Positions 1-10,807 of a DNA stretch of 64,000 nucleotides are shown here, piece after piece (positions within the stretch are counted from its first letter, which is position 1; every line of letters begins with the position of its first letter). A program made the position numbers and the translations under genes. The stretch is from Ophioderma brevispina (Eukaryota; Echinodermata; Ophiuroidea; Amphilepidida; Ophiodermatidae): contig JAMKCH010019911.1 in NCBI GenBank assembly GCA_023653785.1, positions 124,001-188,000 of the forward strand, read 5' to 3'. The notes under the pieces are model-generated. The model was not told the DNA's origin. It made no database searches and saw only the letters and a program-made list of their open reading frames with translations.

Positions 1-757
1 GATAAAAAAACTGCATGAGAATGGACGGTAACCGGAGAAGGTAACTTGAGTCAAGGAAGTTGAGACTGAGTCCTAGGCAAGGATGTATGATTTGTACCAT
101 CGTGTCTAGGCATATCGGACTTTGATGTTTGTTTTCTTTTGGACTTGAATAAAAAAAAGTCTTGACAATTTCAAATTCAGGTGCAGTACTTAACATTGAT
201 CGTGTGTACCGTTTGTGATTGTGTACTCTGTGCGTAGGCTAGGTTTGGTGTACACTTGACCTTAAGTTACCTTCACGGTGATAAACTAGAAATGGAGTCA
301 ATATGCAGTTTTCCAGTTGATAATATGGTTTGCGCACAAAGGACTATGGGGCTGACTTCCGTGCTGCTGTTTCTCCTACTCAATAACCTCCTTTTCATAT
401 ATTTTACTGACCACCATTTTTATGATCGGCTACTCATTGACTCCCACCAACTTTTTCATATTGCATTGGATTCCTTTTAGGAAATTAAACAGTAACTCCT
501 AGTCCTAGCTCTAATGGAAACATTTCAAGGATTTAGAATACATTTTCTGCAGATGAAAACAGTTGCAATATTATTTTTAGTGAGTGAATCGGGTAGGGAA
601 TTTTATTACCCGGAACTCAATGTTATCTGGTGGGACTCAAATTCCCAGGACTCACTGAGACCCCTAGTGCTTTTATCTTTACCCATAAATCCTATGTGGT
701 CTGGTAACCACAACTTGTATTTTTAAATGCTGTACATGTCTTTTTCTCTGTTGTTAG
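1..757 (+). other. ASXL intron, 3' part
   Basis: This stretch lies upstream of the first recognisable exon and ends in a polypyrimidine-rich acceptor (TTTTTCTCTGTTGTTAG, AG at 756-757). Short open frames here have no recognisable motif or coding look. The exons for the N-terminal HARE-HTH domain of the family would lie to the left of the window. I see no other feature in it. Confidence 0.6.
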
Positions 758-871
758 CCAAGAAGAACCCGTCAGAGCAAGCAAGCAAATCGTTTTGAAA
801 GCTGTAACATAGATGAGTGGGAAGTTGACATGGAAACTCCTGATTCCATTTTAGCCAACACTAATCTCAAG
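758..871 (+). CDS. ASXL: ASXL exon: basic linker and start of DEUBAD/ASXH domain
   Basis: This internal exon has 38 codons and is open in the frame starting at 758. It is bounded by an AG acceptor (756-757) and a GTGAGT donor (872). It begins with the basic stretch PRRTRQSKQ, possibly part of a nuclear localisation signal. It then reads EVDMETPDSILANTNLK, which matches the highly conserved entry to the ASXL DEUBAD (ASXH) domain. In the family this domain binds and activates the deubiquitinase BAP1/Calypso in the PR-DUB complex, which removes ubiquitin from histone H2A. The exon ends in phase 0, and the next exon continues directly with ALINKNTF. The exon was too short to be an obvious ORF and was found by motif and splice sites. 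Identification is from remembered family sequence. Confidence 0.87.
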
Positions 872-1204
872 GTGAGTGTGTCCTTAGTTCAGAAATTAAA
901 TCAAGCTTATTTGATTGAATGACTTGACAGGACATTTCTGGCTTGATATGGTTATTAATCAGTTTAAAATAGGCAGGAGTCAACTCCTTTTTATAACTAA
1001 GAGCTTACATTCTATGCAAATATGTGCATTTTGCAGTGACAAGACTAAAAAAATAGACTATAGTATGATTTACTTTGTCTCATTCATCTCATTGGACTTT
1101 CAGGTTTATTTTCACTGTAGGCTCTGCCCCATCCTTCAAGGAAGTATCTGATGTTGGCATTCTGAGTTTGTTTCAATGATGGGCTTATTCTGAGTGGTTA
1201 TATA

Positions 1205-1374
1205 CAAATACTACATGGTTAGAGGGAAATAGGGCACACTATTTTCCCGAAGTACTGGCTACGGGCCTATGTCAAACCCCCGAACCTGAAGGGTGAGGGG
1301 TGATAGGCCCATAGCCAGTACCAAGGGAAAATAGTGTGCCCTATTTTCCCGATATAGACCATGTAGTATATTTG
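1205..1374. repeat. 170-bp palindromic (foldback) element
   Basis: The left arm starts CAAATACTACATGGT and carries AATAGGGCACACTATTTTCC. The right arm is its reverse complement, ending in ACCATGTAGTATATTTG. The arms are about 70 bases and the loop is C-rich (CAAACCCCCGAACCTGAAGG). Just to the right a second inverted pair (TTACACCTCA at about 1380 and TGAGGTGTAA at about 1479) brackets about 110 bases and includes the palindrome TCATGAATATTCATGA. This is probably a MITE-like element, and the superfamily cannot be assigned. Confidence 0.7.
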
Positions 1375-1877
1375 TTTTATTACACCTCACTGTGACTCTG
1401 GGGACGAGGTTGTAGGGAAATAGCACGTGTAATAGGAATCAGCCAATGAACTAGCATGATTATGTTCATGAATATTCATGAGGTGTAACAATGTTTGTTA
1501 CCTACCAATTCAGTTCTCCTTTTATATCCAATTTCTCAAAATTCATTCCTTTGGTAAACATTTATTCACTCCTTGTACCAGTTCCAGTATACCAGCTACT
1601 GAGTCACACGTCTCTTCCTGCCATGAATTCTTCCCCAAATTTATCAGATATGCCGGCAATACTAACTTTATCTGCATTACTCTTTATTTCTGTACTAGGA
1701 TTTCCATTGTTACATGAGCATTGTCAAAGAAAAATAAGTGATGACTGACTTGTGTGCCTACACTCCCCAAATCCAGGCTTTTGTAAAGTTGGAGCAGCAT
1801 CATAGCATGATTAGTTGTCTGTTCCAGCATATGAAGAATCATGCATTTGTCATTTTCCCACCTCATGTATATTTTAA

Positions 1878-2214
1878 AGGTGCAACAAGAGATTTCAAAT
1901 AACAGGGGTCCCTAAAATGTGAAAATTGTGATTTTTGCACTGGTCTAAAGTTTTCTATTCAAAATATCCCCATCTGAAAGGATTAAGCTGAGAACTGTTT
2001 CTTTGGTACAAAAATTGTGAAATGTCTTTAATTTCCTACAGGAGCAAATACGAAATTCAGCCTATGTTTTCTATTGAAATATAAGCATATTGTTTTCATT
2101 TTAAGTTTTTCTGTAGCCAAATAAAAGGTAGGGAATCTAATGAGCATCTAATACTATATGAAATCACAACATATCACAGACAATATGGATGACTTTAAAT
2201 ATCACGTTGCACCT
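1878..2214. mobile_element. TTAA-flanked hairpin element (AGGTGCAAC termini)
   Basis: TTAA at 1874-1877 and at 2215-2218 flank a segment that begins AGGTGCAAC and ends in the complement GTTGCACCT. Similarity between the termini continues inwards for about 25 bases with mismatches. It has no coding capacity. A TTAA target duplication with a purine-purine-G terminus fits Kolobok-type non-autonomous elements; piggyBac is the other TTAA family. It sits only 36 bases from the next TTAA element. Confidence 0.6.
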
Positions 2215-2253
2215 TTAATCAAGTGCAAGAATACAGATATTCTTCCATCTTAA

Positions 2254-2592
2254 AGGGCATTTCGTGATCCACAACCTCGTCCCCCCAACTTACCTCAGAA
2301 AGTTGAGATTTTTATATCATCTGAACCGTTAGCCTTAGTAATCCACGTGTACCTAATATTACTTGCAAATTTGGTTGTATCTGTGAGAAATTCGCATTTT
2401 GTATTTTCTGTCCGTAACCGGACACAAATTACAGCACAGTGGCCTATGGGACTGTGGGAACTTGACAAGCAATTGCTCATAACACAAAACCGCAAGATCG
2501 GGATCAACTCAAACTTTGTGAATAAGCTTTTCTCAAGGATATCTAGTGAACAATGAATAAAACAGAAGGTGCTGGAATCACGAAATGCACCT
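2254..2592. mobile_element. TTAA-flanked hairpin element, family shared with 48.6 kb
   Basis: TTAA occurs at 2250-2253 and 2593-2596. The termini are AGGGCATTTCGTGAT and ATCACGAAATGCACCT (complementary, one base offset). A diverged second copy lies at 48598-48907 in the same orientation; both share GAAATTCGCA, ACAGTGGCCTATGGGAC and AAACCGCAA blocks. This makes it a dispersed family. It is non-coding. Confidence 0.7.
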
Positions 2593-3702
2593 TTAATTAT
2601 ACTGTGTCATTGTCAATCTCAGTAACATTTGTTTTTCTGGACACCCAAACTGTATACATACAAGCAAATATGCCAACTTGTCTGCTTCATAACATTGGGG
2701 ATTTCTTTAGTCCTTTCCCTGTTCTTCCTTTGGTTGTTTTTGCCCTTAAAGCTGCAAATTTAGCAATTTCTCAAATAATATTCAGTGCACGATGGATTAC
2801 CTACCCACTAGATGTACACTCGCCGGCCAGGATTCTGTGTATATTTGCCGCATAGATGGATGGTGTACACACAGCGGCTGTCTCCTCCCTAAGTGGTTAC
2901 ACCGGCTCTCAGCGCGCGCAGTATTCTCATGGCCTATTTTGTTTTTTATATATTTTTGGCATATATATTTGCATTTTTTGATAAATGTGCGGGAATATGG
3001 AGGTTTTTGATGATGCCCGATTTGAATTTCGTAATGATTTTCTAAAAACCATCAAAAAATGCTAAACAGAGAACAAGTGTATAGCGTCCTCATCCACTTA
3101 TCCACTTTTCCAAAAATGGCATCATGGTAACGCGACCACCGCGGAAGTAAGTACGTGGTGCTGAGTGTCTACTCCGGTACTGTCTATACCACATCCACCT
3201 TCTCTCCACCTAGTGGGCAACTACAGGGTAGCCATTTGGGTAGGTACAGCAGAGTAGCCACATCACTATACCTAATAACTGTGTGCTCGGCAAGCCCTGT
3301 CTTACAGCTACTGCCTCGCAATTAGCCAGTGTGTACTGTACAGTAGCTGCTGTGGTAGACATGTGTAGCTGCCATATAGTCTACCACATGAGTAAGAAAA
3401 CGGCCGTGTAGGCATATGCGATTACCTCCCATGTGGTCCATATCAACACCACTGTGGTATAGAAGCTCACCAACTAATTTTAATATTGTCCATTCATTTA
3501 CTATGTACAAAGGTGGGAAATTTCTGTTTTCCAGATTTTTTTCAGTTACTTTAGAGTTGTTTTCAGGATTTCCTTTTTCATCTGTAGCTGTTCCTGTTTG
3601 TGGTAAGGGAGAGTTGAGATAACTTAAGAGTTTAGTCATAGATAATACAAAGTGTTCATGCAGCACATCCTAATATAAATGATATGACTGTTTTGTTTGC
3701 AG

Positions 3703-3812
3703 GCACTCATCAACAAGAACACGTTTTCCAGTCTACCTCCCCAGTACCAGCAGAAACTGATTAGTTTATTACCAAGTGTAGACAGGCTCAAACTTAATGA
3801 CAGGTCATACAG
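3703..3812 (+). CDS. ASXL: ASXL exon: DEUBAD/ASXH core
   Basis: The exon is 110 nt long, with acceptor AG at 3701-3702 and donor GTAAAT at 3813. It translates as ALINKNTFSSLPPQYQQKL followed by ISLLPSVDRLKLNDRSY and a split codon. The pattern ALIN..TF..LP...QQ.L..LLP.VDR is diagnostic for the DEUBAD (ASXH) domain of Asx/ASXL proteins, which in the family forms the BAP1-activating helical module. It ends in phase 2 (AG), which joins to G of the exon at 5993 to give Arg. The frame across both junctions is consistent. No internal abnormality is seen. Confidence 0.92.
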
Positions 3813-4002
3813 GTAAATTAATGCATAAGCTAATGTATGTACACCTAATATATCAAGCAAGAAGCCTTAAAATACTCAAGCAAAACTTTAAATGGAATAG
3901 ATCTATTTAGGGTCATAGGGTCCTTGGATGGTTAATTTTGTTAAATGGACTTAGTTGGTCCTCCAGATCATCCAAGCATGTGGAAAATACAATACACACC
4001 TG

Positions 4003-5282
4003 CAGAGATGCCAACTCCCCGTTTTCCGCAGGAGACTCCCGGTTTTTCGTTTGTTCTCCGTCTCCCGATTTTGCTAGCAAATCTCCCGATTTTCCGTATA
4101 TTTAATGAAAGAAAATAATAAATAAAGAACAATAAAGTTAAGGAAAGAGGGCAATATCTTTTCAGAGTCAATAAAAGAACATTGATTTGAAAGATTTTCA
4201 ATTTATAAAGTCTGTAAACTGGTTTCCGACATCGTTTTTCTCCCGACTTTCGGATGGTTCACTCACATTAATATTTTGATTTAACCATTTAACTGCTGTA
4301 TGCTAAATGTCTTCTGATGGTATTTTAGTTAACTACTTAACTGCAACAATGCAAAGGGATATACCAACAAACAATGCATTGTTATAGCGGTTTGTTTTGA
4401 AGTTTTCAAGCTTTAAAAGTTCAGGCCTTGATATTTTTCATGTACTTTTTAAGAAATACTCTATATGGACTTAGTTCCTACTGACAGTTCCTTAAATGGG
4501 GCTGTCAGACGGCGGAGCTCTGTTCATTTTTTTCTGGAAAGCTGTATTTTAAAGAGCTCTATATCATGGTGCAGTTCATATGTGCATAAGTAGCTTAGTT
4601 TTCAAGTTATGAGCCTTTAAAGTTTAGACTTAGTTTTTAATGTGCTAATGTACTTAAACAATAATTCTCGATGTGGATTGTGTTTATTTCCATACTGACA
4701 GTTCCTTAAATGGGGACAGTCAGATGGCGGAACTCCTTTTTTTTCAGGAGGGTTATTCAAAGAGCTCTCTCTTGATGCAGTTGTCAAATTATGATCCTTC
4801 AAAATTTGGACCTTCCTCCTTTTCCATTTAATATAAAAAAATTATCAGATGGACTTAGTTTCTACTGACAGTTCCTTAAATGGGGCTGTCAGACGGCGGA
4901 GCTCTGTTCATTTTTTCTGGAAAAGCTGTATTTTAAAGAGCTCTATCTCATGATGCAGTCCATATGTATATAGGTAGTTTAGTTTTCAAGTTATGAGCTT
5001 TTAAAGATTAGCCTTTTACATTAACCTTTTCATGTCATTTCTTGGGTCAAAATACTGATTTTTGGTCTGTGGAATACTGAAAGCTGTATTCCAAAGTTGG
5101 CATGTCTGTATTTAAGGGCTTCAAAGTGCTTTAAAGCAATAGAAATGCATGAGCTTTGGGGGCTTCGCCCCCTCGACCCAACCGGGGTATTGCCCTGGAC
5201 CCCGGCCGTGAGGGGCACGGTCGATCAAGCGCTCCCTCGCAAAATCTCCCTTTTTTTTTAAATTCCAATGTTGGCATCTCTG
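4003..5282. mobile_element. 1.28-kb DNA transposon remnant, hAT-like termini
   Basis: The left end CAGAGATGCCAA is mirrored by TTGGCATCTCTG at 5271-5282. The CAGAG...CTCTG termini resemble hAT elements. A six-base direct repeat CACCTG abuts both ends (3997-4002 and 5283-5288); a true eight-base hAT duplication is not seen, so the superfamily is tentative. Inside are repeated CTCCCGATTTT-type motifs near the left end, a tandem array (4380-5040), and near the right end a GC-rich segment with GGGGGCTTCGCCCCC (5158-5172). No transposase frame was found. Confidence 0.6.
4380..5040. repeat. Three-copy tandem array, units about 170-215 bp
   Basis: The block CTGACAGTTCCTTAAATGGG occurs at 4481, 4695 and 4865. 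Each copy is followed by a GTCAGA.GGCGGA.CTC segment, an AAAGAGCTCT segment and an AAGTTATGA-type segment. Copies 1 and 3 are most alike; the middle copy is more diverged. A partial unit precedes copy 1. The array lies wholly inside the 4003-5282 element in the ASXL intron. Confidence 0.8.
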
Positions 5283-5992
5283 CACCTGGTGCACCTAAAA
5301 TACATTTCAGGTATTTCTGTAAATGATTCTTTTGTATTCTATGCATGATTAAGTTGGTGGGGGGGGCATGTCTGACCAAGTTAACTTATTGACCTTAGGC
5401 TTGTAAGCGTAACACGGTTATACCGTTACACGACCGCTAGGCGTGTAACGTAAGGAAAATGCGGGGGGTGGATAGACGTGTACACGTAAATTGGTTATTA
5501 AAAAAACAGCAAAACAGAAAACTTAAAAATATTTGTTGTTTGACAAAAGGAAAATACACTGCAAAAACTAATTAGGACTTTTGTTTTGTGTCCTAATATG
5601 CAGTATTAATTGTTGTATACTGACCCACATGGATCGCAATAGTTCCAAAACTTTCAAGCAAAACACACACAAAAATGTTCCCATGCACGCTGCCATGTTA
5701 TTACATATAGGCGTTTCCTTTTCGGTGAGAGTCATGGTCCAGTGGGAAAATTCAGATGCGGTGGACGCTAAAAACATGGCGAGTTTGACGGGGGCGAGTC
5801 GGGGTTTAAGTTTCGAACGTCATACGGGTACACGTTTTACATAATGTCTAATAGATCCGGTAACGTAAGAGGAAATACACAGGATAATACATGCCTAATG
5901 ACCTCCTGTGCAATGTTATCCTCTAGGTTGTCAGTGTCTGGTATTCTACCAAGAGCTTCTGCATCACTAATTGGCAATAATCTTCTTTGCAG

Positions 5993-6147
5993 GATGAGTG
6001 GCACTGCACTGGACACTGTGAAAGTCTTTGCCAGGGCTGCTGCAAGTGGCGAGAAAGACTAGGTGAAGGGGAATTCACACCGGAGAACCAGCGAGGAAAA
6101 ATAAACAGGAGAAGAAAGGAACAGGCTTTAAGATAGATCCATGGAAG
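5993..6147 (+). CDS. ASXL: ASXL exon: end of DEUBAD, with two apparent 1-nt frameshifts
   Basis: Acceptor AG is at 5991-5992 and donor GTGAGA at 6148. Read with the split codon from the previous exon, it starts R-MSGTALDTVKVFARAA, matching the family's S..AL.NEFF..A segment. It then needs a shift near 6044-6047 to continue as WRERLGEGEFTPENQ. It needs another near 6098-6105 to continue as QEKK....KIDPWK, which joins in phase 0 to AKHFEPIW. As written, the first frame stops at TAG 6060-6062. Both shifts are corrected by one added base each, giving an exon length that fits both splice phases. Sequence error is the simplest explanation; a damaged allele is the alternative. The usual NEF motif reads TVKVF here. 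Skipping the exon would break the frame. Confidence 0.8.
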
Positions 6148-7460
6148 GTGAGATATGTCAACCTAGGCTAATAAGTTCTAGCAAAGTGATAGGGTTTAAT
6201 CAGAATGCAAAAGCACATAATTATTTTTAACCCGTGAGTTAACTGGTATGTCCATGTTAGAATGTAAATTTGTTGCAATAACAGCAAATTATCAGAGTAG
6301 CAGAAGGATTGCACAGAACCCAAATCATCATGTGAGTACCAAAAGGTGCATTTTGCAAGCCGTATTAATATATAATTTCGACATAAAATATCAACACAGT
6401 TTCATCCCCTATTCCAATTACTTGAATTCATCTTGAAGTGTGGAATTGTTTGTTTGTAGCAAAACTGATGATTGGCTTTCAATCGTTCTAATGGGCAGAG
6501 CATATGTTTCATGACCTTGTAATCAGAACATAGAAGAGTGTTATCAAGCTCCTACCATGTTTTGTGTGGCACAGCACTAGTCAAGAGACGGTACATCTAA
6601 TCCAAATTCGCTGTCTGTCCATGTGTATATGTGTGTTTGTTCATTAAAAGTTGCTTGTGTATACCGTGTTAAAATTCAGTTAACCTTTTAAATTTGTTGT
6701 GGCATGGACACTTACTCTAATTGCACCTAAACTAAGGTCATTTGTGTACCATAGAGATTGCATTGTCCTGGTAGAGTTAACAAGTCACCATTAAAAGGTC
6801 AAAAATAGAGCTTAATTTGTACAGAGAGTGAAGAAAGGTAGGAGCATGAAAGCCTGCGACACTAGTGGTTAAGAACCAATCTTGTCTTCTAAATAATTGA
6901 ATAAGGTTGTTGAAGTATGAATTGTGTGACTAATGATTGTGGCATCATACATCTTCTAGTGCAACAAAAGCCTAATTTCTTGACTCTGACTATTAAAGCT
7001 CCTGGGAAAATTGCTCTGGGAAAAACTATGGGCATGATAGGCATCAGGTCGCCCACCTTTAAACGCGGCATGTTTTTAGCATTTAAACAGACGAGTAGAA
7101 TGAACCCAAGGAAGAGGGATATCAGTTTTTAATCAATAGCTGTTACACAAATTAATCCCGACTGAAGTTGTTTGAATTAAGTCCATGCAAGATGTCCCCA
7201 TTGAATTAGAACTTGGGATTCTTTGCTCCCTAGGTTGAGCTTTCTAACCACTAACACCATGCCACCTTCCTTGGATTGGCTAAAATAGCTCTTTATATCT
7301 CAGCAGGTCGCATCGTTTTTTCTGTGAAGGGGGAAAGGGAAAGTTATACTGACTATTTCATTTTGAATTTCACTCCTGTACAGAAGATCTCTTTAGGCAA
7401 CTCGGTAGGTGTAGATTGCCCATTCTATCACCCTGTACATATTTCTTGTTTTTTCTACAG
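6148..7460 (+). other. ASXL intron, no recognised feature
   Basis: The intron runs from the donor GTGAGA to the acceptor TTGTTTTTTCTACAG. It is AT-rich single-copy-looking sequence with only short open frames. I see no repeat family shared with the rest of the window. Confidence 0.7.
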
Positions 7461-9644
7461 GCCAAACACTTTGAACCCATATGGGTCAAATTCACACAAG
7501 ACAACAGATCTTCCACCCGTCTTCACCAGCTTAAAGCTGTCAACAAGAATGCACAAAGATCCAATACACCCACCAGCTTGGTGCCAAGTCCCATCAGAGT
7601 GTCGTTACAAACCAACAAGGCAGTCCCACCAAACCACAGGATAGCTAGTGCAGTGCTAATTACCAAAGAGGATTCTGTGCCTGAGAACAACATTAGTCCA
7701 GAAAAACCTCCTGCAGCAGAGACAAAACCCCCTGCAGAAACAAAACCTGTGGTAGAAACCAAGCAGCAGGTTGAGAAGATAACTATCAATGTACCTGTTA
7801 GTAATGGAATTCCACCAACTACGACTTCTGAAGATGTCACTCCAAGTGTGCAGAATTCGTCTGAATTTTCATGTAGTTCTTTGTTATCAAGTATGGCAGC
7901 TGAAAGCCAACGGCAGCAACAGGCTGGATCACCTAAGCCCAGTTCCAAACTGGCAGAGATGCTTCAGAGACCCTCACAAATCTTGTCTGATGGCAAGAGA
8001 CGAAATCAGGGTGCTATTGCGAGTTCACCGGACAAAAGAATACGGCTGGACAATATATCACCTAGCCCTACTCCTGTCCCCCAACAGAGTCCTGTGACTC
8101 CACCATCTCCTAAATCTCCCATCAATAAAGTTAGGACAATACCTCAGACAAGAGTGCCAGTTGCTTCTAAGGGACAAACACGGACACTAGCTCAAATAAA
8201 AGCTCAGACTCAAGCCAGGGTCCATGCCCATGGCCAGACCAGGACACTAGCACAGATCAAGGCGCAAACCAGTGCGCGCATACATGCCCGTTCTCAGGCC
8301 CAGGCTGCTGCCCACATGCAGGCTAGGTCTGGGGGGCAGCATGTGCCAAATATATTAGGTCGTAGTGCCCGTGGAACATGGCTGAACTTGAAATCAATAG
8401 TACCAAGCAATGCCTCTGCTGTTTCATCCAATGCACAACTATCCCAAATACAGCAGACGACAACTCCTGTTGTAATATCAAGTGGAACCCCTGTGGTGGT
8501 GACTTCCCCTTCCCCGGTTGAGAAACAGGTAATGACATTGGCAGTCACTTCCAATCAGCCCGTTATGCAAACTGTTCAACCAATCATCATTAAAACCCAA
8601 CCAGGACTCAGTGTAGTATTAGTATCACAACCAGAAGTTGGAATTATAGGAGCCCAAACTGTGACAACTCAAAGAATGAGACCGCAAACTGGTGTTTCTC
8701 TACTTACTGGCCGCATAACCACAACTACTCCAAGTCCTGAGCTTCCAGCCTCAGCTGGTAGCCCTGTAGTGACTCAGCCACAAGTGTTAGTGCAAGGGCA
8801 GGCTGAAATACCTTCTGATGGACGAATGAGGAGTATTCCTCAAGGGCAGGCAGGAGGGCCAAATGAAGGACAAGAAGGTTTGGCACTCCAAGGACAAGCA
8901 GGGGTGTCGACTCATGGACTGGCAGTTGTATCCCCGCAAGAACAGGCAAAGACATCCCCTCTGTCACAAACAGTGTCATTGCAAATAGCAAATGTCCCAT
9001 CAAGTAGTCAGGAGTCTGTGCTACAAACCAGATCATCTCCTGCGCAACTTTCAAACAGTAACACCCCAGTGACAATATCCACTAATAATAGTGCACATGT
9101 GAATGCAAATAACAATGCGGTAACATTAGTAAACACCAACAGCATCAGTAGACTGCCTCAAACCCAACTAGGAAATGTTGTAACTGTCAGTGGAATACCC
9201 AACTCAGCTGCAACCAAAACTATTGTGTTGTCTAATGGAGCTCTACCAACTGTTGCTAATGTAATACCAGTAGCCAATAATGTGAATAGTTTACCGTCAT
9301 CACACCAAAATGGCCCTGTAGCCAGTGTAACACAAGTGCAAGCCAAATTAGGTACTACTACTAACTCCTCTGTAACAGCAGTCCCTAACCCTGTGCTCAT
9401 GCCTAATAACAACCTGACTAACCAAGCCGCTATGTGTACATGTCACATGGCTTCACAGCATAACAACCAAAGCATCAACTCCCATGTTGCCGATAACGGC
9501 AATAATACGGACAATGTGGATATTATGGCTAACAAGTGTACATGCAGGCTGAAAGCAATGGTGGTGTGTAAAGGCTGTGGAGCATTCTGTCATGGGGACT
9601 GTGTGGGGCCATCCAGCCTTTGTGTGGCATGTCTCATTAGGTGA
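7461..9644 (+). CDS. ASXL: ASXL last exon: low-complexity middle and C-terminal PHD finger
   Basis: The exon has 727 codons, all open, and ends in TGA (9642-9644). It opens with AKHFEPIW, the end of the DEUBAD region. It continues through a Lys/Glu/Pro-rich stretch, a Ser/Pro segment ([18 protein letters not shown]), and a 20-residue tandem duplication [16 protein letters not shown] (8172-8291). Next comes [13 protein letters not shown], then a long Gln/Ser/Thr/Val-rich disordered region. It ends in a Cys/His finger (9537-9641): C-T-C, C-K-G-C, H-G-D-C, C-V-A-C with ending LCVACLIR, the hallmark of ASXL proteins. In the family this protein is the cofactor of BAP1 in PR-DUB (H2AK119 deubiquitination) in the nucleus. 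The product is shorter than vertebrate ASXL1-3 (about 1,500 residues or more). The reading starts at the splice acceptor, not at an ATG. Confidence 0.96.
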   Translation, partial: AKHFEPIWVKFTQDNRSSTRLHQLKAVNKNAQRSNTPTSLVPSPIRVSLQTNKAVPPNHRIASAVLITKEDSVPENNISPEKPPAAETKPPAETKPVVETKQQVEKITINVPVSNGIPPTTTSEDVTPSVQNSSEFSCSSLLSSMAAESQRQQQAGSPKPSSKLAEMLQRPSQILSDGKRRNQGAIASSPDKRIRLDNISPSPTPVPQQSPVTPPSPKSPINKVRTIPQTRVPVASKGQTRTLAQIKAQTQARVHAHGQTRTLAQIKAQTSARIHARSQAQAAAHMQARSGGQHVPNILGRSARGTWLNLKSIVPSNASAVSSNAQLSQIQQTTTPVVISSGTPVVVTSPSPVEKQVMTLAVTSNQPVMQTVQPIIIKTQPGLSVVLVSQPEVGIIGAQTVTTQRMRPQTGVSLLTGRITTTTPSPELPASAGSPVVTQPQVLVQGQAEIPSDGRMRSIPQGQAGGPNEGQEGLALQGQAGVSTHGLAVVSPQEQAKTSPLSQTVSLQIANVPSSSQESVLQTRSSPAQLSNSNTPVTISTNNSAHVNANNNAVTLVNTNSISRLPQTQLGNVVTVSGIPNSAATKTIVLSNGALPTVANVIPVANNVNSLPSSHQNGPVASVTQVQAKLGTTTNSSVTAVPNPVLMPNNNLTNQAAMCTCHMASQHNNQSINSHVADNGNNTDNVDIMANKCTCRLKAMVVCKGCGAFCHGDCVGPSSLCVACLIR

Positions 9645-9870
9645 CAAGGGTTGCTATGGTGATTGCTTCGTCATGGTAACCATTGTTAGTAATGTATTAT
9701 CAATTTATAAAATGGAGCACTGAAAACTATATAACTAAGATATATTTGAAATGCCCAGAGAATATGAAACAATTTTTTTTATAATATCAGCCAGATTTGC
9801 TAGGGAATAGCAGCCCTGCTTAACAGCTTAACCAATGGCACCCTTTCCAATAAATATTACTCAATAAGCT
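9645..9870 (+). other. ASXL 3' UTR
   Basis: Sequence follows the stop codon and contains a canonical AATAAA at 9849-9854, so cleavage probably falls near 9865-9880. Hairpin-element sequence begins soon after (9918), which also suggests that the transcript ends before it. The exact end cannot be seen from sequence. Confidence 0.6.
9849..9854 (+). promoter_or_regulatory. Polyadenylation signal AATAAA
   Basis: This is the first canonical AATAAA downstream of the ASXL stop (about 205 bases after it). Further AATAAA-like sites lie in repeats beyond 10 kb and are less likely to be used. Confidence 0.55.
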
Positions 9871-9917
9871 CTAATTTTTTAGTACATCTTTGAGTGAAAT
9901 TGACCAATTCCACACTG

Positions 9918-10093
9918 TCTCTGTTCGATCTCAAGTTTGAGGGTGATGTCATTGCGCATGTTAGGTTTTGCGCCCTAGAAGTGCACGCACTAACATTTCA
10001 ATTGCAGCATTTACACTTGCAAATAAAGACGGCACAATTGAAACCCTAAAGTGAATGCAGAGTCGCGTCATTACGTCACCCTCAAAGTATAGT
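9918..10093. mobile_element. Short palindromic MITE, copy A
   Basis: The left arm carries TCTGTTCGATCTCAAGTTTG and AGGGTGATGTCATTGCGCA. The right arm carries GCGTCATTACGTCACCCTCAA, roughly the reverse complement. A second member lies at 15579-15763. The core includes GTTAGGTTTTGCGC in both copies (inverted relative orientation). It has no coding capacity. Confidence 0.6.
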
Positions 10094-10202
10094 CATCACT
10101 GGTGACATGACATGTATTCCTGTTGACCTGTCATGTGTAAGTAAAAGTATCAAGGGGATTTCACAAAGGCTCAACACATTGCGTAGACCCATCTTAACTT
10201 AA

Positions 10203-10754
10203 AGCAATACCAACACATTTTTTGAAGAGTGCCCCCAATTTTCCAAATTTGAGAGTTTTGCACAGTTGTGTTGGTAATTGTCTAGAAAACTATTCCTGCG
10301 AGTGGTAATGCTCAAAAATGCGTTTTTGTCATAAAAGAAGCGATTTTGTAATTAGAATTGGGATCCCTGATTGTAATTAAATGGAGCTGGAAATGCCACA
10401 TTTATGTCTGTCCATGGTGAAATAGTCACGAAAATAATGCCGCCTCAAGAAAATGACCTCTAACATGACTTGCCCTAACCAAAAGAGCAACTAACGGATG
10501 AGCGTAAAAACGTACATGGTGCCATTTCCCGGTTATTTCATATTGAAGGATGTTTCCAACAACAGTTGAATTATTATCGGAGATCTCCGATATTATTCTA
10601 ATTAAAAAATTCCTTATTTTGTGACACATAGAGAATGTTGAGCTCTAGCATTCACAGGTATTGTTTACTAGCCAATTACCAATGCAATTGTGCAAAAATC
10701 TCAAAATATCCGGAAAATTGTGGGCACTCTTCAAAAAAATGTGCCGTTATTGCT
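10203..10754. mobile_element. TTAA-flanked 0.55-kb hairpin element, family K copy 1
   Basis: TTAA at 10199-10202 and 10755-10758 flank the element. The termini AGCAATACC.ACACATTTTTT and their complement extend into arms of about 110 bases with mismatches (GAAGAGTGCCC, GTTTACTAGCCAATTACCAA). A small internal palindrome TATCGGAGATCTCCGATA lies near 10575. Copies 2 and 3 are at 14142-14701 and 47265-47816. It is non-coding; Kolobok-like is the best guess. Confidence 0.75.
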
Positions 10755-10807
10755 TTAAATGCAGTGTAAACAATTGTTACCAATTCCTATTATTTACAAT
10801 TCCTTAA

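Larger units (their letters stand above)
872..3702 (+). other. ASXL intron with three hairpin elements
   Basis: The intron runs from the GTGAGT donor at 872 to the acceptor TTTTGTTTGCAG ending at 3702. It contains a 170-bp foldback element (1205-1374) and two TTAA-flanked hairpin elements (1878-2214 and 2254-2592), listed separately. The remaining sequence, including 2600-3700, shows no coding signature that I recognise. The short open frames on both strands look incidental. Confidence 0.7.
3813..5992 (+). other. ASXL intron with a 1.28-kb TIR element
   Basis: The intron runs from the donor GTAAAT to the acceptor TCTTCTTTGCAG. More than half is the repeat element at 4003-5282. The stretch 5290-5990 has no recognised repeat, apart from paired GTGTAACGTAAGG / GGTAACGTAAGAGG-like motifs near 5440 and 5860. 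The open frame entering exon 3 from the left (5844 onward) is intronic up to 5992. Confidence 0.7.

Noticed and set aside
3322..3666. 114-codon minus-strand frame
   Set aside because: Lies in the ASXL intron, with no motif and a composition like the surrounding non-coding DNA.
7523..7948. 141-codon minus-strand frame antisense to ASXL
   Set aside because: Shadow of the strongly supported + strand ASXL exon.
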